NCBI GenBank assembly: GCA_963779515.1
Contig: CAVZYN010000006.1
Span: 62,001-126,000, forward strand
Source: CAVZYN01 sp963779515
Lineage (GTDB): Bacteria; Pseudomonadota; Alphaproteobacteria; Rhizobiales; Hyphomicrobiaceae
DNA: 64,000 bases
Direction: 5' to 3'
A program made the position numbers and the translations under genes. The notes under the pieces were generated by a model. It saw only the letters and a list, made by a program, of their open reading frames with translations, was not told the origin of the DNA and ran no database searches. Shown here in pieces: positions 18,552-27,158 of this stretch. Position 1 is the first letter of the stretch, and each line of letters begins with the position of its first letter.

Positions 18552-20453
18552 TCAGCTCTTCGGCTTGATGCGCACGAACATGTAGCGCGAGTTGCCCCAG
18601 TTCGTGACCGGGTTGGCGTACGGGTTCTCGGCCGTCGGGAAGCCCGTCCAATACGTCTCATCGGCGACCGTGAAGACGTTGTAGGACATCAGCGGGATGA
18701 TCGGCATCTCGCGCGTGACGAGCTTGACGTAATCCTTGCCGAGCTCGATGCCGCGCGGATCGTCGAAGTCGATCGTGCGGATCGTCTCGATGATCTTGTC
18801 CAGCTCCGGGTGCGACCAGCGCTGCCAGTTGCGCGACGGCTGCGGCTTGCCGGGCTCGGCGACGAAGGCCGAGTGCCAGCTGTCCATGAAGAACGACAGG
18901 TCCTGGTGGCCGCCCCAGGTCTCGACGCTCCAGCTCATGATCACGTCGAAGTCACCGGCGCCGCGCCGCGTCAGCAGCGTGCCCTGGGCGACATCGACCT
19001 TGGCGTCGATGCCGAAGTTGCGCCAAGCCTGCACGATCATCGAGCCCGCGCGGGTCATGATCGGTCGCGTATCGCCTTCGACGACGACGCGGATGGTGAA
19101 CGGCTTGCCGTCAGGCATCAACCAGTTGGCGCCCTGCTTCTTGAAGCCGGCCCGCTCGAGCAGCTCCGTCGCCGCCTGCGGATCGGGCTTCCACCAGCCG
19201 GTGCCGAACGCGCTTGCGATCTCCTTCGGATCGGTCGGGATCTGATCACCCATCGACGGCCGCAGGCTGTCGGCGATCTGCTTCGCCATGGTCGGATCGT
19301 ACGGCTTGATCTTGCGCTTGCCGGTGTCGACCTCGAAGCTCGTCAGCCACTCCTGCATGGGCTGGTGATAGAATTCCGGATGCCGGCCCGTCGGCGGCAC
19401 GGCGATCGGCGAGATCGTGGCGGCACCACGATAGGACGCCATCGATACGGCCTTGATATCGATCAGCAGGGCGAGCGCCCAGCGCACGTCCTTGTTCTTG
19501 AACATGTCGAGCTGCGTGTTGAAGATCGCCGCCGGCAGCGTCGGATCGGGATGGCCATAGGGGAAGCCCTTGAACCACGCCTTCGACGTCTTGTTCTGCT
19601 TGGCGAGCGTGAACATGCCCTCGGGCGCGATGTCGTGCACCACGTCGAGTTCCTTGTTCATCTGCGCGATCACGCGTTTATCAGGCGGACCCGGATCGAT
19701 GTAGGCGAGATATTTCGGCGCCGGCATGCCGAAGCGGCCGAGCGAAGTGCGTTGCCAGTCCTCGCGACGCTGCCAGATGTACCATTTCCCGTCGGGATCG
19801 TGGCTGTGCAGCACGTAGGAGCTGAGCGAACGGGTTTGGCGAAGTCGAATTTCAAGGGATCGGCGACCTTCTCGAAAATGTGCTTCGGCGCGATCCAGAT
19901 GGCGTTCCAGCGCACCGTGAATAGAGCATGGAAGCGCGAGTTCGGCTTCTTGAGCTTGAAGATCACCGTCTCGGCGATCCGGCGCTTCGACCGAGGCGAC
20001 GGTGTTCGACAGCGCTGCGCTCCAGCGCATGCCGGGCGTCTTGATCATCATGTCGACAGTGAACTTCACGTCGGCGGACGAGAACTCGACGCCGTCGCTC
20101 CAGAAGATGCCACGCCGAAGCTTAGCGCGCATCTCGGTGAAGTCGGCGTTGTAAACTGGCTTGGCCGATGCGAGCGAGTTGTCCCACACGCCGTCGATGC
20201 CCTTGTCGGGGTCGATGTACCAGAGCGTGTCGATGGCGGCCTGTTGCAGGCCGTTCGATTGGCTGTTGGCGTTGATCGCCCAAATGTTGAACCAGCCTGC
20301 GTTCTTGATCGTGCCTTCGGGGTTCTCGAGGATCAGCAGTTCGTTGCGCGGGATGTTGCGCGGTATGCCTTGCGCGTCGACCGGGGCGGCCGATGCCCAC
20401 ATACTCGCCAACGCCGCCAACGCGGCGAACCACATCTGCCCCTGCCGGATCAT
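18552..20453 (-). CDS. Periplasmic substrate-binding protein, family 5 (oligopeptide/oligosaccharide type)
   Basis: 633 aa with a Sec signal peptide (cut near APVDAQG) and a perfect Shine-Dalgarno (AGGAGG) before ATG 20453. The long SBP_bac_5 fold is clear (FSSADVKFTVDMMI, VPPTGRHPEFYHQP, NYGVDAK-like NFGIDAKVDV). Residues ~158-207 are out of frame: the expected VIFKLKKPNSRFHALF...FDFAKP lies in the next frame (~19976-19836). A +1 near 19976 followed by a -1 near 19834 leaves the ORF open but scrambles about 48 residues. First gene of the arabino-oligosaccharide operon. Confidence 0.82.
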   Translation of the reverse strand: MIRQGQMWFAALAALASMWASAAPVDAQGIPRNIPRNELLILENPEGTIKNAGWFNIWAINANSQSNGLQQAAIDTLWYIDPDKGIDGVWDNSLASAKPVYNADFTEMRAKLRRGIFWSDGVEFSSADVKFTVDMMIKTPGMRWSAALSNTVASVEAPDRRDGDLQAQEAELALPCSIHGALERHLDRAEAHFREGRRSLEIRLRQTRSLSSYVLHSHDPDGKWYIWQRREDWQRTSLGRFGMPAPKYLAYIDPGPPDKRVIAQMNKELDVVHDIAPEGMFTLAKQNKTSKAWFKGFPYGHPDPTLPAAIFNTQLDMFKNKDVRWALALLIDIKAVSMASYRGAATISPIAVPPTGRHPEFYHQPMQEWLTSFEVDTGKRKIKPYDPTMAKQIADSLRPSMGDQIPTDPKEIASAFGTGWWKPDPQAATELLERAGFKKQGANWLMPDGKPFTIRVVVEGDTRPIMTRAGSMIVQAWRNFGIDAKVDVAQGTLLTRRGAGDFDVIMSWSVETWGGHQDLSFFMDSWHSAFVAEPGKPQPSRNWQRWSHPELDKIIETIRTIDFDDPRGIELGKDYVKLVTREMPIIPLMSYNVFTVADETYWTGFPTAENPYANPVTNWGNSRYMFVRIKPKS

Positions 20454-20596
20454 GTCATTCCTCCTGGGTTGGGTGGTCAGCTGATGCGTGCAACCGCCCT
20501 GTCCAGGGCAGAGAAATTGCCGCTGCTGCTTCTTGTTATCACCAGGAGCTTAGATGACGAACCAGACCACTGCAACAGCCCCAAGACATTAGGTGG

Positions 20597-21280
20597 TCAG
20601 GAGACCGCAGCGCTCAGGGTGTGCTCAAGCCGGTATGTCCCGATCTGCATCGAGGCTTTGGAGAGCTGGAGGCTGTCCTGCAGCTCACCCATTGCGTCGA
20701 TGATGGCAGGCGCGTCGCATCCCTCGATCAGGACAGCGCCGCACGGAGCGGCAAGAATATCGGTGCGCCCGCGGCTCTCTGCGGTCTTCGCGCCGCTCGC
20801 GGAGACATCCGTCATGCAGGCGTGCGCACCAGAAATGCGCGGCATTTGGGCGATGCGCTCCATCGTCTGCATATGGCGCCCGACAAGTGCAGCCCCCGCA
20901 CGGCCAGTATCAGACCCGTCGAACCTGAGGGTGCCCATGACACCACCCGCGCCTGGTCCACGGCTGAATATGGCGCGCGTCAGTGCGCGGGAGGTATTGC
21001 GAAAATGGGCGGTGGCGCTCTTCGTCCACGGTGTCGGCATGTTCAGCCGCTCCAGGTACGCCGCGCTCGTGGCAATCGTCTCGTCTCGTGTGATGTAAAG
21101 TGTCAGGAACTCTGGCTTCGTGTCGCCGGATAGCGCGATGTAGCGGCTGCCGCGCAGAAAACCAGGCACGCTCAGCCGCTCCGGAATATGCTCGTTGAGG
21201 TGCCAGTCGTAGAACTCATCACGGCCCTCGGGCGCAATATCATTCCAGATGATGATTGCACCAGTGCCTGGCAACGCCAT
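20597..21280 (-). CDS. EthD-like / Dabb-fold protein of unknown function
   Basis: 227 aa from ATG 21280. The N-terminal ~100 residues have the ferredoxin-like alpha/beta pattern with YDWHLNEHIPERLSVPGFLRGSRYIA, recalling EthD/DUF4286-type proteins that act on or bind small aromatic or polyketide-like substrates. A second, related half follows. It lies 13 nt after the SDR gene on the same strand and probably belongs to the NMT1-type uptake operon. Precise function unknown. Confidence 0.55.
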   Translation of the reverse strand: MALPGTGAIIIWNDIAPEGRDEFYDWHLNEHIPERLSVPGFLRGSRYIALSGDTKPEFLTLYITRDETIATSAAYLERLNMPTPWTKSATAHFRNTSRALTRAIFSRGPGAGGVMGTLRFDGSDTGRAGAALVGRHMQTMERIAQMPRISGAHACMTDVSASGAKTAESRGRTDILAAPCGAVLIEGCDAPAIIDAMGELQDSLQLSKASMQIGTYRLEHTLSAAVS

Positions 21281-21293
21281 CTCTGCCCTCGTT

Positions 21294-22067
21294 TCAGTAG
21301 GTTGCTCGGCCGCCCGAGAGGTCGAAGGCAGCACCAGTCGAGAATGAGCACTCATCGGAGGCGAGGAACGCTGCCATCGCCGCAATTTCGTCGACCTCGA
21401 TGAAGCGCCCCATAGGAATGCGTGCGGTGAGTTCGGCGCGGCGTTCGGGGGTAATCTCCTTGGCCATGTCGGTTTCAGCAGCAGCAGGTGTGATGCAGTT
21501 GACCATGATGCCGTCGACCGCCAGTTCCTTGCCCAGGATCTTTGTCAGTGCGATCACGCCTGCTTTGGACACCCCGTATGCGCCGGAGAGGGCCAGGCCC
21601 TCCTTACCCTGGATCGACGAGATGTTGACGACGCGGCCGCGTGGCGGCCCCTTGTGCGCGCGCATATGCGGGACCAGAGCGCGGCAGACCAGATGCATGC
21701 CAAAGAGATTGACGGTCATGACGCGCTGGAAGTCGGACGGTGACTGCTCCCACAAGGGCGCAACAGGCCCGAGGATGCCGGCGTTGTTGACCAATATATC
21801 GACGCGGCCGAACGCTGCGATCGTCGATTGTGCAGCGCGTTCGACAAGTGCTGCGTCTCCAACATCGACACCGAGAGCAAGATGGTTGTCGCCGAGTGAT
21901 TGCGCTTTGGATTTTGCAGCGTCTCGATCGACATCCCAGATCGCGACGCGCGCACCCTCAGCTGCAAAGCGCGTCGCGATGGCCAGGCCGATGCCTCGCG
22001 CTCCGCCGGTCACAACGGCGGACCGGCCAGCAAAGCGCCGGCCGGGGTTTGCAGGTGCAGTGCTCAT
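21294..22067 (-). CDS. SDR-family NAD(P)-dependent oxidoreductase
   Basis: 257 aa from ATG 22067, overlapping the binding-protein stop by 4 nt; longer readings lie inside that gene. Cofactor motif TGGARGIG (residues ~16-23), NNAG (~93), catalytic Ser in NISSIQG and YGVSK (~162). Classical SDR, probably a 3-oxoacyl-reductase-like or alcohol dehydrogenase activity on the substrate imported by the adjacent transporter. Substrate not deducible. Confidence 0.9.
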   Translation of the reverse strand: MSTAPANPGRRFAGRSAVVTGGARGIGLAIATRFAAEGARVAIWDVDRDAAKSKAQSLGDNHLALGVDVGDAALVERAAQSTIAAFGRVDILVNNAGILGPVAPLWEQSPSDFQRVMTVNLFGMHLVCRALVPHMRAHKGPPRGRVVNISSIQGKEGLALSGAYGVSKAGVIALTKILGKELAVDGIMVNCITPAAAETDMAKEITPERRAELTARIPMGRFIEVDEIAAMAAFLASDECSFSTGAAFDLSGGRATY

Positions 22068-23032
22068 TTCGGCAGATGCACGTTGGTGTAGAACGCGTCG
22101 GCTTTCAAGTCGGTCTTGAGATCTTGGTAGTCCTTCATTAGGCCGAGGGTCATCTCCCAATCGCCGGGGTGCATCTGGCCGATCGGAAGCGTCGGAGCTG
22201 CGCGTGAGCGCACGAGCTTGAGGCCGGCGATGAGCTGTTTCAGCGCCAGGTCCTTGTCCATGTCGGGTTTGACCTTGACGCCGGCGGCAATCGCGGCGGC
22301 TGGATTCTTTTCGGCCTCGGCATAGGCCTTCTGTGTCGCGCGGATGAACCCCTCGACCAGTTTCGGCTTGTCTTTAAGAGTGTCGGCGTGGACGTGAATG
22401 GCCAGGCCCATCGTATTCACGCCGTAGTCGGCGTAGTTAAGCACGGTCGTCTTGAGACCTTTTTGCTCCAGGATGAACACCTGGTTCTCGGAGCCGCCGA
22501 GCATGGCGTCGGCCTTCTTCTCCAGTGTCGCGACCAGCTTCGTCGCGCCGTCGACGCGCAGGAAGTTGATCTTGGACTCATCGAGCTTGTTGGCCTTGAT
22601 CAAGCCCGGCATGATGACCAATCCGGCCTCGCCCGCCGTCGCCGCAATCGTCTTGCCTTCGAGATCCTTGATGGATTTGATGTTGGCGTCCTCGCGCGCG
22701 ATGACGGCGAAAGGCGTCGTGTTCATGATGCCCATGACGGCCTTGATCGGCGCGCCCTTGGTGATGCCATTGATAATGCTGGCGCCGTCCGAAAGGCCGA
22801 ACGTGTCGCCCTTGGCACCGATCACCTGCACAGCTGCGCCCGAGCCTTTACCCTCGCCGACTTCGAGATCGATGCCTTCTGCCTTGTAGTAGCCGCGCTC
22901 GACGCCGAGATGGAACGGCGTGTGGAAGCCATAGATCAGCCAGTTGAGCCGCAACGTCGCTTTTTCCTGCGCCGCCGCCGGCATCGCAATTCCCGCAAGC
23001 ACCGCTGCGGCAAGTAGAAATGTCCGTTTCAT
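22064..23032 (-). CDS. NMT1/THI5-like ABC transporter substrate-binding protein
   Basis: 322 aa with signal peptide (AMPAAAQ). The type II binding fold typical of SsuA/TauA/ThiY is seen in LRLNWLIYGFHTPFHLGVERGYYKAEGIDLEV, GLSDGASII and DLEGKTIAATAGEAG. Shine-Dalgarno GGGAGG upstream. It feeds the permease gene 24 nt upstream on the same strand; the ATPase is across the regulator on the other strand. Family members bind sulfonates, pyrimidine precursors or aromatic acids; specificity is not readable here. Confidence 0.88.
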   Translation of the reverse strand: MKRTFLLAAAVLAGIAMPAAAQEKATLRLNWLIYGFHTPFHLGVERGYYKAEGIDLEVGEGKGSGAAVQVIGAKGDTFGLSDGASIINGITKGAPIKAVMGIMNTTPFAVIAREDANIKSIKDLEGKTIAATAGEAGLVIMPGLIKANKLDESKINFLRVDGATKLVATLEKKADAMLGGSENQVFILEQKGLKTTVLNYADYGVNTMGLAIHVHADTLKDKPKLVEGFIRATQKAYAEAEKNPAAAIAAGVKVKPDMDKDLALKQLIAGLKLVRSRAAPTLPIGQMHPGDWEMTLGLMKDYQDLKTDLKADAFYTNVHLPK

Positions 23033-23055
23033 GTTTTCCTCCCGGGTTATCCTCG

Positions 23056-23853
23056 TCAGATGGTCTGGGCAGCATCGGCGACACTGCGCTGCGAAACATG
23101 CCAAGGTATGACCCAGCGTTCGATCAACTCGACGAACGCATAGAGCGCAAATCCGAGCGCCGTCAGCACGAAGATCGCCCCGAACGCCATGGTGGTATTC
23201 AGGTTGCCGTTGGCTTCGAGCAGCATGTTGCCGAGACCGCGGTCGGACGCAACGAACTCGGCGACAACGGCGGCTGTCGCCGACAAGGCTGCCGCAACCT
23301 TGATGCCGGTGAATAGCGTTGGCAGAGCGTGCGGTAGTTCGACTTTGGCAAATGTGCGCCAGCGGCTGGCGCCGGTCGTGCGTGCAAGATCCAGAATATC
23401 GGGATCGACCGAGCGGAATGCCGTGATCGCTGACACGACGACGGGAAAAAACGACAACAGAAAGACCAGTAGCACCTTCGGGAACAGGCCGAATCCGAAC
23501 CAGATGATGAACAGCGGCGCGACCGCGATCTTCGGCACGATCTGGAAGAAGACCAGCAGCGGATAGAGCGTCTGCTCCATGCGGCGCGAGAACGCAACGA
23601 TGAGTGCGAGGCCGACACCGATCACGACAGCCGCGACAAAGCCCAGCAGCATCGGCCGCAAGGTATAGTCGGCGGCGACGAGGTAACGGCCCTGCCGATT
23701 CCAAATCTCGGCCAAAATCTCTGACGGTGGCGGCAAGATATAGGCCTTGATGCCGGCGATCCGGACGACGGCTTCCCATACCAGCAGAAAGCCCGTCACA
23801 GCCGCTGCCGTCCTCAAAGCCGCTCCGAAACGCCGTGTGTTGAAGAACGACAT
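23056..23853 (-). CDS. ABC transporter permease (SsuC/TauC type)
   Basis: 265 aa from ATG 23853, six hydrophobic helices, and the inner-membrane permease loop DILDLARTTGASRWRTFAKVELPHALP (positions ~150-176). ILPPPSEILAEIW near the N-terminus is characteristic of nitrate/sulfonate/taurine-type permeases. First gene of the minus-strand operon, divergent from the IclR regulator with a 105-nt intergenic gap that must hold both promoters. Confidence 0.9.
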   Translation of the reverse strand: MSFFNTRRFGAALRTAAAVTGFLLVWEAVVRIAGIKAYILPPPSEILAEIWNRQGRYLVAADYTLRPMLLGFVAAVVIGVGLALIVAFSRRMEQTLYPLLVFFQIVPKIAVAPLFIIWFGFGLFPKVLLVFLLSFFPVVVSAITAFRSVDPDILDLARTTGASRWRTFAKVELPHALPTLFTGIKVAAALSATAAVVAEFVASDRGLGNMLLEANGNLNTTMAFGAIFVLTALGFALYAFVELIERWVIPWHVSQRSVADAAQTI

Positions 23854-23958
23854 GCGAGCCTCTTCATCACCGGATCGACCAAACCACACGGCGCAGATTG
23901 ACGAACGCCATGACTCCGTTAAGGTCGCCGCTTGCTAACGGAACAGTGTCCCATCAAC

Positions 23959-24768
23959 ATGCGTGTCGTCAAGTCGCAACTTTCACATAGCCTCGGTGCC
24001 CTCGCTTACTTGGCTGAAGCCGGTCGCGGCGCACGTCTGACAGACATTGCGGAACGGCTAGCGGCACCGAAAAGCAGCGCACAGCGGCTACTGCAGCAAC
24101 TGGTTGACGAAGGCTGGGTCGAGCAGGACGCTGCCACAGGCCACTATCGGTTGACTTTTCGCATGGCCGTGCTGGGGCAGCGTCATCTGCAATCCATCGG
24201 CATCGCCGACGCGACGCAAGCCGTGCTGACTGACCTCGCGCGTTCGACGCGTGAACTGGCGCGCCTCACCATCGTCGATCGCGACCGGCTAGTTTGGATC
24301 GGATCCGCACAAGGTGCCCAACCTGGTCTCATGTATCAGCCAGCCATGGGCCAGATCGTCAGCTTTGCAACCGCCAATGGCAAGGCTTGGCTTGCGACGC
24401 TCTCGGCGACTGAACTCGAACGCATCGCGACGCACGACGGGCTCGGCGCAAAAGTGGTGCCGCATGACGTCGGCCCCAACGCACACCGGTCGATGGCGGC
24501 ACTCAAGCGTGATCTTGCTGCTGTGCGACAGCGCGGGTTTGCCATTTCAGATCAGGAGGCCGAGGCGGGCGTGGCGGCGCTAGCAGTCGCCGTCATGGAC
24601 CCAACCGGCGGCCACGCCCTGGGAACGATCAGCATCGCGGGGCCGATCGTACGCCTGACACAGCAGCGGCACACGGAACTTGTGCGCAGCCTCCAGGCAG
24701 CGGCGGCCGACCTGTCCCGGATCTGGCCGCTGAAACGACCAGGACTTACAGCTATGCAGGCTGTCTGA
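23959..24768 (+). CDS. IclR-family transcriptional regulator
   Basis: 269 aa from ATG 23959 (a TTG at 23932 is in frame but poorer). N-terminal winged helix (LTDIAERLAAPKSSAQRLLQQLVDEGWV), C-terminal IclR effector domain with RQRGFAISDQEAEAGVAALAVAV. Divergent from the permease/binding-protein operon and 29 nt ahead of the transporter ATPase, so it most likely controls both arms of the uptake locus. Confidence 0.9.
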   Translation: MRVVKSQLSHSLGALAYLAEAGRGARLTDIAERLAAPKSSAQRLLQQLVDEGWVEQDAATGHYRLTFRMAVLGQRHLQSIGIADATQAVLTDLARSTRELARLTIVDRDRLVWIGSAQGAQPGLMYQPAMGQIVSFATANGKAWLATLSATELERIATHDGLGAKVVPHDVGPNAHRSMAALKRDLAAVRQRGFAISDQEAEAGVAALAVAVMDPTGGHALGTISIAGPIVRLTQQRHTELVRSLQAAAADLSRIWPLKRPGLTAMQAV

Positions 24769-24797
24769 TCCGTGCCGATGGAACCGAAAGTACTCTC

Positions 24798-25583
24798 ATG
24801 TCAGCAGCATCCGGCATCAGCCTGAAGGGCGTTTCCAAGACCTATTCGGGAAAGACCGCCAGTACTGTCGCGTTGCTGCCCTTCGATCTCGATGTTGCGG
24901 CCGGTGAATTCCTGGCCATTGTCGGCCCCTCCGGTTGCGGCAAATCCACGCTACTCCGGCTGGTCGCCGGATTGGTGCCGGCCTCGACGGGTACGATCAC
25001 CGTTGCGGGCAAGCCTGTGCGCGGCCCCATGCACGACGTCGGAGTCGTGTTCCAGCAACCGATACTTCTCGATTGGCGCGATGTGCTCGGCAATGTGCTG
25101 TTCCAGATCGACATGCGTGGGCTAGACGTTGCCGCTCATAAGCCGCACGCGCTCGAGCTGTTGCGTCAGGTCGGCCTCGCCGATTTCGCAGACAAGAGAC
25201 CGTACGAGCTGTCGGGCGGTATGAAGCAGCGCGCGGCGATCGCGCGTGCCCTTGTGCATGAGCCGCCGCTTTTGATGATGGACGAGCCGTTCGGTGCGCT
25301 CGATGCCCTGACGCGCGAGCAGATGCGTCTCGACCTCGAGCAACTCTGGATGCGCACCCGCAAGACCGTCATCTTCATAACTCATTCTATCGAAGAAGCC
25401 GTTCTGCTCGCCGATCGCGTCGTGGTCATGTCGCCCCGCCCCGGCCGCATCGAATGCATCATCGACGTGGATATGCCTAGACCGCGTGGCTTCGACGGCC
25501 GCAAGCAACCGCGCTTCCACGCGATCAACGACGAGATCACCGAGATCTTTCTGGCCCGTGGCGTGTTGCAGCGACGTGGATGA
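24798..25583 (+). CDS. ABC transporter ATP-binding protein (SsuB/TauB type)
   Basis: 261 aa. Walker A GPSGCGKST, signature LSGGMKQRAAIARAL, Walker B LLMMDEPFGALDALT, H-loop ITHSIEEAVLLADR. The GVVFQQPILLDWRDVLGNV stretch is typical of nitrate/taurine-type ATPases. It is the missing ATPase for the NMT1-type permease and binding protein on the other strand. Confidence 0.92.
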   Translation: MSAASGISLKGVSKTYSGKTASTVALLPFDLDVAAGEFLAIVGPSGCGKSTLLRLVAGLVPASTGTITVAGKPVRGPMHDVGVVFQQPILLDWRDVLGNVLFQIDMRGLDVAAHKPHALELLRQVGLADFADKRPYELSGGMKQRAAIARALVHEPPLLMMDEPFGALDALTREQMRLDLEQLWMRTRKTVIFITHSIEEAVLLADRVVVMSPRPGRIECIIDVDMPRPRGFDGRKQPRFHAINDEITEIFLARGVLQRRG

Positions 25584-25760
25584 AAATCCAGCCGCACGAG
25601 CCCACATAGGCTGGCACAACGTCTGCCATGCTTCACGCGGTCCAACTGACGGCCACCTCGAACGGTCACAAGTCAGCGCAGCCATAAAAAATTCTGGCGC
25701 AAATCTGACACAGGCGCCGTCTGCAAAACGATGGCAAACCCGGCAAATCATTTAAAAATT

Positions 25761-25835
<75 letters not shown>

Positions 25836-26128
25836 AATCCATGTGTTCCGTGCCGATGGGTTGCGGCACGGCGCGACTTATGGCGCAAAGCTCGCCGGAT
25901 TGCAAGCCAGCAGCAGCTGCGCGCGACGTGGAGAAATTTCCGCACAGCAACGGCGGCACAGCCGTCAGGACTTTCTTTACGATACCGGGCCTAATCTGCG
26001 CCAGTGGACCAGCCTCGCGGACCTGACCGCAAGGACCACAGAAATGTCGTAAAACGCCCCTACCCCGAAGGCAGGGTCGTGGGAATTCAAGTCCTGTCGT
26101 TGCTTTGCTTCCGTTGAAAGGCCGCGTG

Positions 26129-27007
26129 ATGAGTTTGACGTCTGTCCGTAAGGCTGTGCGCGCCATCGCACGCGGCATTGCCACCCCCGCCCTCGCCCTG
26201 GCAGCCATCGCGGCAGCACCGCCACTCACGAGCACCGCGGCGCAGGCCGCGGAAGCCTGGCCCGCCCAAGTTCATGCCATCTACGAAGTGCAATTCAACG
26301 GCTTCAACGTCGGCACATTCGAGTTCACCTCCACCACCGAAGGCACCAGTTACGCGCTCGCGGGCAACGCTTCGCTGTCGGCTTTGGCTGGCCTGTTTAA
26401 ATGGCAGGGCCAGACCCGCGCCGCCGGCAAGCTCGCAGGCGATGCCGTCAAGCCCGCGTCGTTCTCGATGGACTACAAGGGCACATCGAAGTCTGGCTCG
26501 ACTAAAATGGGCTTCACGGACGATAGCGTCTCGAGCGTGCTCCACGATCCCCCGCCAAAGGACAAGCCCGGCATCGTGCCGGTTACCCCGGCGCATCTCA
26601 AAGGCGTGCTCGATCCGCTGACCGCCGTGATGACCATGTCGCGCGGGTCGAGTGCCAATCCCTGCGGCCGCCGGCTGCCGATTTACGACGGCAAACAGCG
26701 TTTTGACCTGATGCTGACCTATCGTGGCCAGATGGAAGTCGCCGAAGCGCGTCCGAGCGGCCAGCCGGGGCTCGCCCACGTCTGCCGCGTCCGTTACGTG
26801 CCGATCGCCGGCCACAAAATCGATCAGGAAACCCGGTTCATGACTGGCAACAGCCAGATCGAGATCGCGCTCCGGCCGATCCCGAGCGCCAACGTGTTCG
26901 TGCCCTACGACATCAAGATCCCGACCATGGCCGGATCTGCCCGCCTGGTGGCCAAGAAGATCACCATCACAACCGGCACCAAACAGCAGATCGCACTGGT
27001 GCATTGA
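26129..27007 (+). CDS. DUF3108 domain periplasmic protein
   Basis: 292 aa from ATG 26129 (upstream in-frame TTG rejected). A long N-terminal signal (ALALAAIAAAPPLTSTAAQA) is followed by the beta-rich DUF3108 pattern: YEVQFNGFNVGTFEF, then FKWQGQTRAAGKL, then a PLTAVMTM helix and a conserved CGRRLPIYDGKQRFDL block. Periplasmic, function unknown. It stands just before the helicase gene. Confidence 0.8.
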   Translation: MSLTSVRKAVRAIARGIATPALALAAIAAAPPLTSTAAQAAEAWPAQVHAIYEVQFNGFNVGTFEFTSTTEGTSYALAGNASLSALAGLFKWQGQTRAAGKLAGDAVKPASFSMDYKGTSKSGSTKMGFTDDSVSSVLHDPPPKDKPGIVPVTPAHLKGVLDPLTAVMTMSRGSSANPCGRRLPIYDGKQRFDLMLTYRGQMEVAEARPSGQPGLAHVCRVRYVPIAGHKIDQETRFMTGNSQIEIALRPIPSANVFVPYDIKIPTMAGSARLVAKKITITTGTKQQIALVH

Positions 27008-27158
27008 GCGCTGGATTTGCTGTCAAAACACGCGGGCGAACCGGCGGCGGCCCGAGCGACAGCGCAGAGCCTCTTATTATTTCTGCGCCGCGCCACTTGA
27101 TCTTGTGACACGGCTCTGCAATGCCTGCCTCGATTTTTCTCTGGGGAAGGCCGTTTCG

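Noticed and set aside
18021..21098. 1025-codon open frame on the plus strand
   Set aside because: It is antisense to the ABC transporter operon, is Arg/Asp/His-rich with no domain, and appears because GC-rich coding strands leave long antisense frames.
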